Source: Aphrophora alni (lineage: Eukaryota > Arthropoda > Insecta > Hemiptera > Aphrophoridae). Taken from it: 64,000 nucleotides of DNA. Location of the stretch: assembly GCA_963513935.1 (NCBI GenBank), contig OY740768.1:38124368-38188367 (forward strand). The letters run 5' to 3'. The stretch's first letter is position 1. Every line of letters begins with the position of its first letter. The notes under the pieces were generated by a model, which was given only the letters and a program-made list of their open reading frames with translations, ran no database searches and was not told the origin of the DNA. Of the stretch, positions 28,124-41,464 are shown one piece after another. The translations under genes and the position numbers were made by a program.

Positions 28124-28324
28124 CTTTTTGTAGCTGCTCTAAATGCTCCCAGAGAATGTCCCCCATAAATGGCGGCGCCCTCGCAAGGAAAGCATCCTTC
28201 CCCATGGCACAGATATCCTTCCCACGCATATAGAAATGGGGCATTGTAACACCTTCTAATGAGAACTCACGAATAGCCCAACATAACCAATGTGCTACGT
28301 GATTCTCTGTCCACTGTCTTGGAT
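28124..28324 (-). CDS. pnt: pointed, PNT/SAM-domain exon
   Basis: A 201-bp minus-strand exon with acceptor TTACAG (28325-28330) and donor GTAAAA (28118-28123), phase 1 at both ends. With the G from the previous exon it begins [14 protein letters not shown], continues [11 protein letters not shown] and ends [17 protein letters not shown]. This is the Pointed (PNT/SAM) domain of the ETS1/Pointed group, 67 codons and essentially complete. In PntP2-type proteins the domain serves as a docking surface for MAP kinase. The ETS1-type signature ([11 protein letters not shown]) separates it from GABPA- or TEL-type PNT domains. The frame read past the donor ends in intron and is not coding. Confidence 0.93.
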
Positions 28325-28829
28325 CTGTAACAAACAAATAAACAACGCATTATTAAAACGATTAACAGTTAGTATCACATAAGTAAACTGTTAAATACCA
28401 CCTAAATATAATGCCTTTATACTTAGTCACATCATATTCTCTTGACAACACGACTGTTGCAAATTATAATACAAATATGGAAATGAACTTATAAACAACA
28501 ACTGCAATAAATTTAATAATAATTTCCTGATCTTATCTGGTTCTCACAGTTAAGAATGTACTGCGAGACGATTTATGCTGTTGTTTTTATCTAAGGTTTA
28601 ATTAACCAATTAAATATTATAAAAACACCAGAAATTAAAACAAAACCGTCTGCATGCAGCTGACACGCTGATATTATAACATGCGAGTTTCTTGATACAC
28701 AAATAATACGCTGACCTCATGGGACACGAATTTCCTGATATGCAGCCAATGGTGATGGAAACTATTAGGACCACTTGATATTACAGACATTCTAAAATTG
28801 TTTTAAATAATGCAGTCCAGAGAGATCCT

Positions 28830-28915
28830 ACCTGGATCTAAACTTAGTCTTGGATTAGATCCCTCTTTTTCATCTTCCTTATCAGATCTCTATTGACCAA
28901 CTTTTGTTCTCAACT
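28830..28915 (-). repeat. SINE-like dispersed repeat, copy 1
   Basis: The reverse complement carries the blocks AAGTTGGTCAATAGAGATCT, GATAAGGAAGATGAAA and TTTAGATCCAGGTAGG. Four other copies occur at 31714-31812, 33148-33246, 43484-43578 and 62015-62075. The copies differ by scattered substitutions, as expected for an interspersed family. No promoter boxes could be assigned confidently. Confidence 0.65.
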
Positions 28916-30254
28916 GATTCTGACGATATTAGAGTATTGCAGGCCAAGGGAGTTTTTATTTTATCTTCTTTTTTTAAAGGCGATGATAATTGAAAAGTTT
29001 TAAACAAAAATAAAAAATAAATAAGTAACTGTTATAACCACGCAGGTATATAAATATATATGGCGCTAAGATTTTTACGTCCGTGTAAACATGACAACGG
29101 GATATATACCTATACATAGAATCACAGAAAACGCATTTGGAACAATTTATTTAATGATTTCACTTTATGTGGGAATCCCAACCTTATTTTGTTGCACTAG
29201 CATTAAGCTGCAATACAGATTTGAAATTATTTAACGCAACAGTTATTGTTCCAATATTGCGAAGACAGACTATTGTCATATTCACCATCAATGTGAAATA
29301 TTTATTATTTATAAAATAAATAAATAATCGAATCTAACTTTTTTTTAAATGTAGTTAAATAAGTAAAAACTTTTATAAGTCAGAGTGCATTCCTATCCTT
29401 CTTCATATTACTTGTGAAACATATAACATATCACATTTCCTCAAATAATTTTATTGATTCTAATTTCGTTTGAACCTCAAAAAGACAACGTTTTTGTTCA
29501 TATAAACATTTTATTCGATAACCCCTGAATCAGCACTTCAGATTTAGAATTTGTACAACGATTCGTAAAAACAACCACGATTATCAAATATTAACACAAT
29601 TTAATCGAAATTGCGACCTTTAAAATACAGCGAGTGAAAAAAATTATAAATATGGATAAGACAGTTAACAAATTATAGCCCCAGGTGTCGGCGATTCAAT
29701 GAAAGAGTTCCTATTTTAGAAATTTGCTAAAAGTTTTCAGTTGAATTATCGAACCCAACGTCCCGTAAATTGACTTATTTTCTTTATTTTACAGTTCGGA
29801 AGCCGCTTTCTCCAGGGTTTTATGTGGAATCCGTCGACTGAGACCAGAACTAAAACGCTCACATTTAACAACCACTGTCATAAAAATCACTGAGCACGCA
29901 GTCAATGGAAATATATCAAAACGGTTATCAAAATTAATTTTTATTAAAGATCTAAAGCGGTCAAGAGACGGAATCATTTCCTGTGACAAATGCGCGCTGT
30001 TAGCAGAACAAGTATTAGAAAGGATTGTGTTTAAATAGTAGATTATATAATGCATTATTGACATATATATTTATAATCAAGATTTATAAGGATGTAGTAG
30101 TGAATTAATATACTGACGGATTCTAAAAAGGACTTTACAACTTTTTAAATTCATATAAATTTATTCAGACTACTTACAGAGCAGGTTTCGGTTTCATTTA
30201 GTAGAAAAATATATCAGCAGTGAATAGTAGCGAACAGCATCACCAGTTGTAACA

Positions 30255-31256
30255 AATATGCTCGCTTTTATGTTATGTTTTGAAGAATAGAGGTCTGCGA
30301 CAATTGTGCAATGGAATTTTTGTAACAAGTATGGCAAAGATCCTCCAAGTAGGCCTAAAATATAAGAGTAGCATAAGTGTTTTGTTGAAACCGTGTATTC
30401 AGTAAGCCACAGGACGTCCCCGTGTGTCTGACGATGTAGTAGAGCAAGTGAGACAAAGTGTTTAACAGTTCTACAAGATCAACCCGGCGTGCGTCTAGCG
30501 AACTGGGCGTTCCACGTGCGACTGTTTCGTGTGTTGAGAAAACGTTTGCATCTCAAATCGTAGAGATTAACAATGGAGCAGGAACTAAAATACACTGATA
30601 AAGTTGCTTGTAAGGACTATTATACAGAAATGTTACATCGGATAAAGACCAGGATTGTACTGCAAACATAATCTTCAGTGATGAGTCGGCTTTCCATATA
30701 AGTGGTAAAGTGAATACACACAACTGTCGGAGCATTGCAAATCCACGTCAAACCTTGGAACATGTTCGTGATAACCCAAACGTTAACGTATTTTGTGCCT
30801 TATGCAAGAGCAAAGTTTACAACCCTTTCTTTTTTTCAAGAGAATACCATCAACGGAATAAATCTTTTTAATCCCAACCGCTTTTCAGGTACACGGATAG
30901 GTTAAGGTGGGCCGATTGCATAACCACCTCGTTCATCGGATCTGACACATCTCGATTTTTACTTCTGGAAATTTATGAAGACAAAGTTTATAGATCCCCC
31001 TTACCGGCTTCTCTCTCCGAGTTCAGAGCCAGAATCTATGCAGCAGTTGATAAAATTTACGTCTGACATGCTCTACGGGTTTGGCAGGAAAGCTACTTCA
31101 GATAGAATGTTTGCAAAATGATAAATGGAAGTCATATTAAACCTAAGGAGCTATAAAGTTAAAAAAACATGATGTATTTTGCTACAAAATGACACCATAA
31201 CCAGCTCTGTAGGTAGGTAGTCTGACTAATTTTACCCCTTTTTGTAGCACCCTCTA
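30255..31256 (+). pseudogene. Tc1/mariner-like transposase relic
   Basis: Conceptual pieces in several frames match, in order, the insect mariner-like transposase group with the N-terminal DUF4817 helix-turn-helix domain. They are QWNF-YGKDPPS (about 30305-30345), GRPRVSDDVVEQVRQSV (about 30415-30460), STRRAS-ELGVPRATVS-VLRKRLHL (about 30478-30555), IFSDESAFHISGKVN (about 30670-30715) and NPRQTLEHVRDNPNVNVFCA (about 30740-30800). The C-terminal piece is SPLPASLSEFRARIYAAVDK (about 30995-31055). The middle catalytic part is deleted and many stops and frameshifts are present. The right end TTTGTAGCACCCT matches the MITE ends at 8827-9349. Confidence 0.75.
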
Positions 31257-31713
31257 GATCCAATTCATGAACATAGACATAAAAGAAAATAGATAATAAA
31301 TATAAATATAATTTTTGAGTATATTTCGGTGCTTGCCTTGGTCAACAAAAAATAAAAAAAGAATACGTAGCAGCGAATTTCACGATTAGTCTACCTAACT
31401 TAGGTAGGTTATTGTGGACATCATAGTAAAACCTCAGTACCAATAAACATGTGATCAAACATACTTTGTTTTTCGTCTGTCTGTTTGGCCTATTACAAAA
31501 AAATAAAATAAATAAAAAGAACGGGCTGAGATAGAGATATCTAATTTTGCAGAATATTTTATAATATTAGTTTGCTGTAACACAATCTGATAATTGTTTC
31601 TAAACCGTTTCAAATGGCGTTCGTTGTAAGTCAACAGTTATAAATATTTACATCAATGACTTTAAATGCACGTCATTTTGATACAGTTAAGTAATAGTTA
31701 TAGCGCCAGAGTC

Positions 31714-31812
31714 GGAAATGAACAAGAATTGGTCCAGAGAGACCCGATAGGAAAGATGAAAGAGAGAGATCAAACCAAAGACCGAGAAAAAGGTGTAATC
31801 CAGCAAGGGTCA
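31714..31812 (+). repeat. SINE-like dispersed repeat, copy 2
   Basis: Contains AGAGAGACCCGATAGGAAAG, then ATGAAAGAGAGAGATC and AAAAAGGTGTAATCCAGCAA. It belongs to the same family as 28830-28915. Confidence 0.65.
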
Positions 31813-31960
31813 TCGGGATTGCTACGCCTGTACTCACTGAAGTGAGCGCTTGAGGATAGATTTCACCAAAAGATGAAACTATAAATAAGTAATAAGGTAA
31901 GCTATATAAAGATAATAAATTAACTTTGTTAGTAGTTGGGTTATTGTATTTTTCAACGAA

Positions 31961-32003
31961 AGTGAGTGAGTGAGTGAGTGAGTGAGTGAGTGAGTGAGTG
32001 AGT

Positions 32004-32086
<83 letters not shown>

Positions 32087-32106
32087 GGAGGAGGTGGAGG
32101 AGAGAG
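31961..32106 (+). repeat. Compound microsatellite (AGTG)n-(GA)n
   Basis: About 12 AGTG units (31961-32010) pass into about 30 GA units and then a GGA-rich tail. The sequence is purine-rich on the plus strand, like the tract at 1541-1723. Confidence 0.95.
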
Positions 32107-33147
32107 ATAATAATATCAGTATATCATAACGATGCTTCTGAGTTCAAGTCCCACAATATATTTATGACATATGACAAAAACTAACTGTAATTTAAGAAAG
32201 AAAAAACTGTTTAGATTTGTGTATAAAGTAACATAATATACACTGATACTAAATGACAACAAAAGTAAAACATTTCAATAATAATATATAGTAGATTGAA
32301 ATTACAGGACCAGTAATGACTTAGTGATGACAATGGCACAGCAGGTTTACGGGACGCACGATTCTGGTGTCACCCAGGTAACGCGGGGGATGGAACTAGA
32401 ATGGGAGCGGTGAACTGCAAACCAACCAATCATGGCGTCAAATCAAAACCGAAATAATCCCTTACTTTGAGGTTACACCGGATTCGTTAATAAGAAAAGT
32501 GCTTCTGAAAAAATAAAACACTGACTAATTAAAACTAATTTATGATCAAGTTCTTCCTTCTCTTTTAATATTCTACTTTTATATACTGTAATATGGAAGT
32601 ACAGTACATGTAATTGGAAAAGAGTAAATATTTTGTAATATAAAGAATGAAATACAAAAATATTTTGTCAAATTTGAAGAAACTGTTATAAATAATTATT
32701 TTAATGTATTTTGATAATTTAATGTATAATATTAGGCAGAAACATTTACAATTTAAACATCTTATTTATAGCGAGTAAATTCACTGTGTAATAGTACTAG
32801 TTTCTTCTAAACATTTAATAATAATTTAAAACGTTTCAATTTTTTTCCTGAAACAAAAATTTAATTCCTACGAGAGCATGGTTTTTCCGATGTAGGATTA
32901 TAGAAATTTTGTTAATTCTATTCAACACGGCATTTAGTCCTGGCATTATTTTGATTTAAAACATAATTTAAAATATATTACGAGTTATATATTTTCTAAT
33001 GTATATATTAGATGTTGCTTTGTAGAATAAACATTTTCTTATGTTTAAAGGCAACAAACCTCTAGGTCATCATGGACTAAAAAAAGGAAGAAAATAACAT
33101 AAAATAAAAACTCTAATTCTCGAATACTCAAATAGCATGAGAGTCGA

Positions 33148-33246
33148 AAGAGAACAAGAGTTGGTCAAGAGAAACCTGATACGATAAAAGAGAGGAATGT
33201 AACCCAAGACTACACGAAAAAAGGCGTAGATCCAGCTAGGGAGCTC
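33148..33246 (+). repeat. SINE-like dispersed repeat, copy 3
   Basis: Contains AAGAGTTGGTCAAGAGAAAC, CTGATACGATAAAAGAGAGG and GGCGTAGATCCAGCTAGGGA, aligned with the other four copies. Confidence 0.65.
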
Positions 33247-36200
33247 ACAAGAGACTGGATTTTGAGTTGTTACATAGGGGTTTTTTCTCCATAGTTGCTA
33301 CTCTACCTTTATGATGTTCGCTAATCTAAAAAGTAGACAAAAATAAATCTAAATTGCCATACTGGTTAATGTAAAAATTTCACTTTTCACAATAAAATGT
33401 ATACCTATAGACTATTTATTTGGTAGTCTTTTTTTATACAGATCCAATACAAGTGGTTTTTAACAAATTATTTTTAAAAATTGTGTTTTTCTTCTTTTTC
33501 ACGAAAAATAACGTTATTATAATTAATAGCTTACTTAAACAAAATATTGTCTTTCTGTGACACAAAACTGTAAAATTTTTTTTTTTTTTTAATAATCCAA
33601 GAATACATTTAAATATTCAGTCAATTTGAATACATCGACAGATTTTATAAATTTATGTCTAATTTTAACACCCAACATATAGAAATTCAAGAGTCGAATA
33701 TTGGTAGACTTTACTGGACAAAAATCAAAAATAAGACATGGGAATTGCAAATAACATCGTGCATTATAATGTTAAAACCTCCAAAACTAGAATAAAATGA
33801 TCTTTAAATTTATGGTTGTAAAAGTATATGTGGCAGTAAACCTTTTTTCCTAAGAGATATTTATCCGATCCCAACAAAATCTGACTCCACAATAATTTCT
33901 CTATCATACCATAGAATGAGTTTGCGTGTTAGGGAATTTTTAACACCAGAATTTTACAATTTTTTTAATTAAATTTTGAACACTGATACCTACAACACGC
34001 AAACGAAGTTATTTTATCAGAAACCACAGTATACCCCCCCCCCCTCACGAGTATGAAGTTGTTAAAAGCTTAATACGATGTTAGAATTTTGAAAAGCGTT
34101 TAAGCCACACAGAACATGCGATCAAGCGATTTATTTTTAAATATTGAAGTTAAAGAATCTTAAGCATTTTTTCATAAACACAGCGACATATGCAAGATGA
34201 CCATATTTTTTTGTTTCTCTAATCCGCAGAATTCGATAATCGCTGATACGAGAGAAAATACAAGATGTGGACAGAACAATAGTTTCATTAGCGAAAGATA
34301 TAAATACGTAGTTAAACGTAATAAAACTAAGCCATTAACCTAGAAACAACTATTATAGAACTGTGATCAGTAAGCAGAACTAGTGACGGAACAGGTATTA
34401 AACTACAATCAGTTAATAACCCTTCGCCAAAAACAGGTTCTATTAATCTTGTCTATACGAATAACCTCAATAATATATAAATTTGGGATTTGTTCAAGGA
34501 ATAAAAAAAAACGAGGAAACTGAGGCTAGTTTGTGAGCAAACACATGGCACGGCCGAGTCAATATTGGCTGCGACAACAAAGGACAGCCGAGAACTCGCC
34601 TTCTTCTCGCCTCGGGATGAATCACTGCAAGATATACGCCTTGACTGAAATAGTCGACATTGAAAAATAAAAGTGAGTCTAAGAAGAAATTATGGCTCTT
34701 ATGCATCATCAAACTGTAGAGGAATCATCGCTCACTTCAATTCAGGGGTAAGACGGCAATTTCGATACATCAATTTTAATGCGTATTGCCTAACAACCCC
34801 TTATTTATGTAAATACAGAATATACAACATTTTTAACAAATTTAAAAAATATTGGGACTTTTACACCAGAGCCATTGTATAAAAAAATACATTTTTTAAT
34901 GCAAACAGACCAAAATGTTTCAATTTTGTTAATATCACAATTAAAATTTTAAAAAGATTTTAATTATATATTAGACAGAAATAAATTGCAGTAAGAGACT
35001 ACACAATAATGGTTTAAAAAACGTTAGTTATTTGAAAAACTTTAGGTTTAAAGTGTTTTTAAAAAATTATATTTAAAAGTTGTTTATAATTAATTGTGTT
35101 TACAATTTACAAAAAAAACCATGATAATAATTTAATTTATAATGCACAAGAACATAATTGTTCAACTATTATATAACCTGGTCTAAAAGAGAAAACTGTA
35201 TTATTTTTTTAATAGTATAACTATTTTACTTTATTATACTGATAATTTAAAGATTTATGTATCTTATACTGAGGTAAAATTTAATCGTAATTTAAATTAC
35301 AAGCTTATTATAAATTTTTAACCGGCTGGAATTATTTGGATACAACTTAATTTGAATTGTATTTACACATATTTCCAGGAGAAACAGTGGTGAAATTTAT
35401 TAATGGTATTAAATGACAGCCTGGTACAGTTTTTTAACACAGTGTAAATTTTGACCGTTGTTTCTTAAGATTTGAATGAAATTTGAATAAAAATTTACTT
35501 CTTTCTAATTCGAAGGAACAGAATAATGTTCTTCAATAGGTATTAAATTTTTTTAAAGTATCTGGTCTAAATATAAACTAAATTACATTATTCACTAATC
35601 ATTAGTATACATACATAAAATATAACAGTTGAAAATATGTTACAATATAGTTCATAAAATTATTATAATATTTTATTTAGTAAACTAATCTTATTCTCGT
35701 TTTTGTTAAATATCTGCATAAAATATATTTTATATATACACTATATACGATATTATATTTTTATGTAAAAATCATCTTCTACCTTTCATACATTTTTATC
35801 CATAATTTTTAGTGCTTTTTACTGTTTAAAGTGTCAAAAGATAGTAAAATATAAAGTTCTTTGTGTAATATTTTAATATTAAATTTAATATGTGATATGA
35901 CGATACAGTGAAATTGAAGTATCTTCTATTGCAGTGCTATATTAATAAACCCGAAACAATGCAGCAGCAGCTGTAAAAATATTTGTAATGGTTTATTAAG
36001 AAGTTAAAAAGGAAAGCGTGGGGAGACAGATTAGTAGGTCTTTGGCATGTTAGAGTTGACTCAATGTTTTCTATGACTCAATGAAATTATGTCTTCTTTG
36101 AAGTTTTTTGCACGTTATCTTCTCGTAATTTTTGTTACTGGATTTCACCTGCTGGATCTTAAACTATACGAATATTTCATTTTCTTGGGGAGATCAAAGT

Positions 36201-38259
36201 TTGAAATATCTTTGTCAATCATTTCGTTATTTATCATAAATAAATCGTGTTGGTACCATTACGTAAAGCTTTAAACTGCAATTTGTTATCTAATTGTGTT
36301 ATAACACACGAGATATGGGGGGGGGGATGTTTAAAATTGTCACCATTTTGATATTTTAAATTTAATTTTTCTAAATTTGTAAAGGTTTCTATATGAGCAC
36401 ACTCTAGACGCCTATATCAAATTTCATGTTTCTATTGCAATTTTGTTTCCGCTATGGTGCTTACGTAGACAGACGGCTTATCGAAAATAACTTTTTCTAT
36501 TTCTTGAAGCCATAAAATATGAAAATCAAATTTTTTAAAGATGAAGGTAACTTTTTTTAAATATCGTATAACATTAACGAGGGATAAAATATATACATTA
36601 TTTTTTGGAAACGATAAAATGAAAATTGTAGGAAAAGTAGGGCGCACTTTTTAACCAAACGCTATATAAACGTACAGGGAGAAAAAACTATATATATTAC
36701 TCCAATGCTTGGGATCTGTGAACACTTCACAGACCCGGAGGTAGATACAATCGCTAGAATGTCTATATTTGATATTCACTAAAAGCAGTGAAGATTTCAG
36801 ACATAATTACGCGTCAAAGAAGTTTGGCCTTAACATCACTTTCACATGTTGTTTGGTAACCAACAGAATTCAAATTACTCTACCTGATTTCCTGATAGTA
36901 ATCAAGTAAAGAACATCCAGGATGCGACATGCAAAATGTGAAAACTAGTTACATCAACACATTCGTCCTAGTTTGGCAGTCGAGCATTGAGATTTAATTA
37001 AACAAATCTTTAAATCAAACAATTAATCCTTAAAGCGTGGCGTGCGTGTGTCGGGTTGCGTAAGTCGCACATTGTGATGTAAGTGTTGAGACAAAGGGAA
37101 AGCATCTTTGCTTCTTCACAATCACATAATTGAACCAAATGCTTAAAGCAGAAACACCCGTTATTTAATGTGACTCGTCCTGCTTATGAAATGCTCCGTA
37201 ATTTACTGCCGATTTTAATTTTTGAAACGGATATTAGGAATTATGCTAACATTGCAACACATGTATAACGGACATAAAATCAGATAATTGCTATAAACGG
37301 AAAACTGTAATTATAGAGTTTAACAAAATATATTTTCTTAAATTTTGGTAAATTTTATTTTGAAACGGAATGAAGGATTTTGTTGAAATTGAATACATCT
37401 ACCCTTTTGGAATAAAGTGATTTAGCTAGAAAAGACACATATACGATTCCCATTTAAAAACTCTTCACAATTACTTCCTCCTCCGGAATGTGGCTTCTAT
37501 TTAATTAATAATAATAATATGTAAATAAACAACCCTTAGCTTTTTATTATGCCGAGGGTCAATTAACGAAAATATTTTTTAAGTGAAAAACACATTTACT
37601 CAGAAGCTCCAACAAATCAAACAAATAATCTTGGATGTTTGTAAATTTTTACTAGAAAACGGGCTTGATAATTTTTTTTTTTTAGATGAGATGAACCCGT
37701 TTTCAGATATGAGAAAGTCTTTTAGAGGTTAAATAACCAGATTGGTTTCGATAGACTAATAAGAAAATTAATCGAAGGAAAAACGTTTAAAACACAAAGA
37801 AAAAGCAATTTATGAAGGAGTAATACATGAATGAATCACTGTTTTAACCCTCGACCACTCCCCCTGTACACATTAAATAGGCTACTGCGCAAATGTAGGA
37901 AAAGCTTATTTAACTCTTCTCACAGACAGAATATAAAGGTTGAAAACAACTATTTTATTATAAACAAGGCTTTATCATTTTACCACAGCCAACTATGACA
38001 CGCCAAATTCCATATGGCTGTCTTAGCTACAAAGAAGAATTTCTTTTCTTTCGTTTTCATGAAATTATAAAGTTATAATTTTTTTTTTTAATGCTCAATC
38101 GTAACCATAATATGCAATTGTATATATAATTATGATTAATATGTTTTTTGTTTTATGTTCAGAAAACAGAATTTGGTTAAAGTGAAATTGTTATTACAAA
38201 GCAAAAAATCTGATTATTCATCTTCGTTTCAATGTTAATTCTTAATGTATCACTAATTA

Positions 38260-38651
38260 ATTTTTGTCGTATTGCTTCAAAAGCAGCTGTTTTCAATACA
38301 TGCGTTGAAAAGCTAAAGTTGTTCTTTTTAGTCCTAGGACCTAAAAACATCAGCTGAGGTCGAGGTCATCAGCTGTTATTTCGTTTATACGAATTAATTA
38401 ACGTTTATAATGAATCTATAAAAACTACCGATACTCTCGATTGTAAATAATCGATAAAACAGCTGTTAACATCGATTTGAAGGTAAATTAATTATACTGT
38501 AACATTTTAGTTTTTGTGAAATTCTTTGCAGTATAATAACGAACAATATAGTTCATTTTTTGGACCAAAAGAAGCTTTTCAATCCTCGCTCATTTTCCGA
38601 ACTTGAGCTTGTATCGAAAAGCTTCACGTTTGGTCCTAGTGATGAAATTTA
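38260..38651 (+). repeat. Dispersed foldback-type repeat, copy 2
   Basis: Shares most of its length with 8160-8473. It has about 90 extra bases (about 38295-38365) containing the near-palindrome TTTTTAGTCCTAGGACCTAAAAA. The inverted arms GACCAAAAGAAGCTTTTC and GAAAAGCTTCACGTTTGGTC flank a short spacer. Several CAGCTG words and TCGAT-rich blocks are conserved in both copies. The longer copy is probably closer to the ancestral element. Confidence 0.7.
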
Positions 38652-40617
38652 CTATTACATAGTTAATCATGATTTAGTATAACAAAATTTATAAATAATA
38701 TAGTAAAACCTTATTTTTTATACGTTCAGACAGTTTTTTATACGTTTATAGGCAAAGACAGTTTTAACGCCTTCTAGATAAGGAGGTTAAATTCGGCCAT
38801 ATTGAAATAGTGGGCTACTCATGTCCGACTGCCTTGTTAATCTACGTAGCTTAATAGAATCTGACTCCTTTATCAGTGTCTGCAAATTTATCCTTGTGTA
38901 TCTTGCAGTGTGTAGCCTATGTAACGAAAAAGATATTCCAACTACACATTTTCAGTTTCTAATTATCAATTGCAAGAAAGTACGGAGAAGATTTTTCAAA
39001 TTCTGTTTCGTTTAGAATTTGCCCGTCTATTTGTATTTTTACTTTAAAAAACCAAGTTCTATGTAATGGGTGTGTCAAAATTTTGTGTAAAAGTTTGAAC
39101 CATAACATGTCAAAAAATATATATATATTGCACAAAACCATTTCAAAATTACGTTTATTTCTTTTAAACATCTTAAAACTCGTTTATTTTACAAGAAATT
39201 TACAAAAGACAATTATTACCCATTTTAACACTAAACCAACTTAACAAAGAGCTTTCTCACAGCCACCAAGATATTTTGAAGTTATAGATTTGGCCCTAAT
39301 AATAAATTTGCAACTTAACACCTGCTTATCTAATTTTTACAGTTATAACATTTAACACAACAATTGATTTTATAGTATTCAAGTACACCCTTATCGGCCA
39401 ATTATGAAATGTTTAAGGATTTTGTTCTAAAATTAATCAATTTAACTACATTTGCCATTCATTACAACAAAGGTCGCCATTATTACAAATTAATGGAGTT
39501 TGTTACTCATCACAAATAGGATGCATTAATGAGTTTATCCTTACAATTAATCTGGAGACAATATCAGGTGAGCAGAACATCCGGTCAACGGCGCAATATC
39601 CGGTTGGTTCGAAACTTATTGCAAATTTCTATCCCTTATGGAAATAACATTATCAGTTCCAATTATCACAACTAGTCTATAGCAGCCCATAAAATATAAT
39701 GCGTTTTCTTACAAGTTGTGATGAAATCAAATTATACACCAGAGAGGGAGAGGATTTTTTAGTGTATCAATTGTTGCACCGGAGAGGAGGTAGTCAACTC
39801 TTGTTACAGAGTGTTTTATGTAAAATAATATCAGCAGGCAGCTACATGGAGACATGAACCTTACTACAGACAAAAACTACTGTGTGGTAGTTCAATAAAC
39901 TAATCGTACTAAAAAGGAATGCAATTTACACGAAACAACCATAATATTTTAGTTTTCTGATATACGAAATATAAAGAATGTCAAGGTCAAAAATTTGATG
40001 TTTAGTTTATTACTGATATATCCGTTTTGAGATCTCCTTAGAGTCCTAAATGATTATTTTAAATTATATCCGTCATCTGTGCAGTATTCTACAGTTCAAA
40101 CGCTTGGACAAAATACTGTGTTACTGTGGACAAAATTACAAAATTTGGTATGTAGGCATATTTTTACCATAACTCAGGACGTTTTTAAATTTTGGAATAA
40201 ACACAAAATTACGATTTTTCCAAAATCTGCTCTATTAAAAGTGTAGTCTCTAAAGACCCCTCCCCCAAAACGTATTTATTAATCTCTAAAAAAATGTCGG
40301 TTCGTGAATTATCAGTAATAAAATAAAAATATCCTCCATGGTGCTTCTTCCAAACAGTCACCCCGACTCATCGAGGTTTGGTTTTCGATTGCGTATAGAT
40401 GAATCTTTTGTTGTGCTTTGAACTACCAATGCAATTTTGGTTGTACTGCTAACCGCGATCACCACTCGGATTACCAAGTGATTAGAACTCACAATGAAAG
40501 CCTATGATTTGTGAGGCCAAAGGGTGTAGAAGTGTCCAACAACCTGGCAAGTATATAGTCCGGTCCTCACGTTCTAGGAGTAATCTATTTTATTAAAGGG
40601 CGGTAAATTAAAATGTC

Positions 40618-41464
40618 GGACTAAGTTTTGGTAAATAGCGTTCCAGAGATTCTCGGGAAGGCTGGTATTACACATTGTGCAGCTATACTGTATACATATA
40701 TTGTGAGATGGGTCCACTCGGAATGAAAGCCCTATGCTGGACTAAGTTTCGGTGAATGGCGTTCCAGATATTCTTGGGAAGGCTGGTATTACACATTGTG
40801 CTGCTATACTGTATACATATATTGTGAGATGGGTCCACTCGGAATGAAAGCCCTATGCTGGACTAAGTTTCGGTGAATGGCGTTCCAGATATTCTTGGGA
40901 AGGCTGGTATTACACATTGTGCTGCTATACTGTATACATATATTGTGAGATGGGTCCACTCGGAATGAAAGCCCTATGCTGGACTAAGTTTCGGTGAATG
41001 GCGTTCCAGATATTCTTGGGAAGGCTGGTATTACACATTGTGCTGCTATACTGTGTACATATATTGTAAGATGTGTCCACTCGGAATGAAAGCCCTATGT
41101 TTGACTAAGTTTCGGTGAATGGCGTTCCAGAGATTCTCGGGAAGGCTGGTATTACACATTGTGCTGCTATACTGTGTACATATATTGTAAGATGTGTCCA
41201 CTCGGAATGAAAGCCCTATGTTGGACTAAGTTTCGGTGAATGGCGTTCCAGAGATTCTCGGGAAGGCTGGTATTACACATTGTGCTGCTATACTGTGTAC
41301 ATATATTGTGAGATGGGTCCACTCGGAATGAAAGCCCTATGTTGGACTAAGTTTCGGTGAATGGCGTTCCAGAGATTCTCGGGAAGGCTGGTATTACACA
41401 TTGTGCTGCTATACTGTGTACATATATTGTGAGATGTGTCCACTCGGAATGAAAGCATTATGTT
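40618..41464 (+). repeat. Minisatellite: seven tandem 121-bp units
   Basis: Unit starts are at 40618, 40739, 40860, 40981, 41102, 41223 and 41344, all exactly 121 bp apart. Each begins (G)GACTAAGTTT and contains GGCTGGTATTACACATTGTG and TCCACTCGGAATGAAAGC. Units two to four are nearly identical and share CAGATATTCTTGGG. Units one and five to seven share CAGAGATTCTCGGG. The array therefore appears to have grown by two amplification steps. No frame stays open across a unit. Its upstream flank (40560-40617) carries no partial unit. Confidence 0.95.

Noticed and set aside
27958..28233. Plus-strand frame opposite the PNT exon
   Set aside because: It is the antisense shadow of a well-supported pointed exon.
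30553..30735. Minus-strand frame within 30.2-31.3 kb
   Set aside because: It is antisense to the decayed mariner-like transposase.
40618..41464. Regular repeats that might look like a CRISPR-type array
   Set aside because: The whole 121-bp unit is repeated with no unique spacers, and the genome is eukaryotic. It is a minisatellite.
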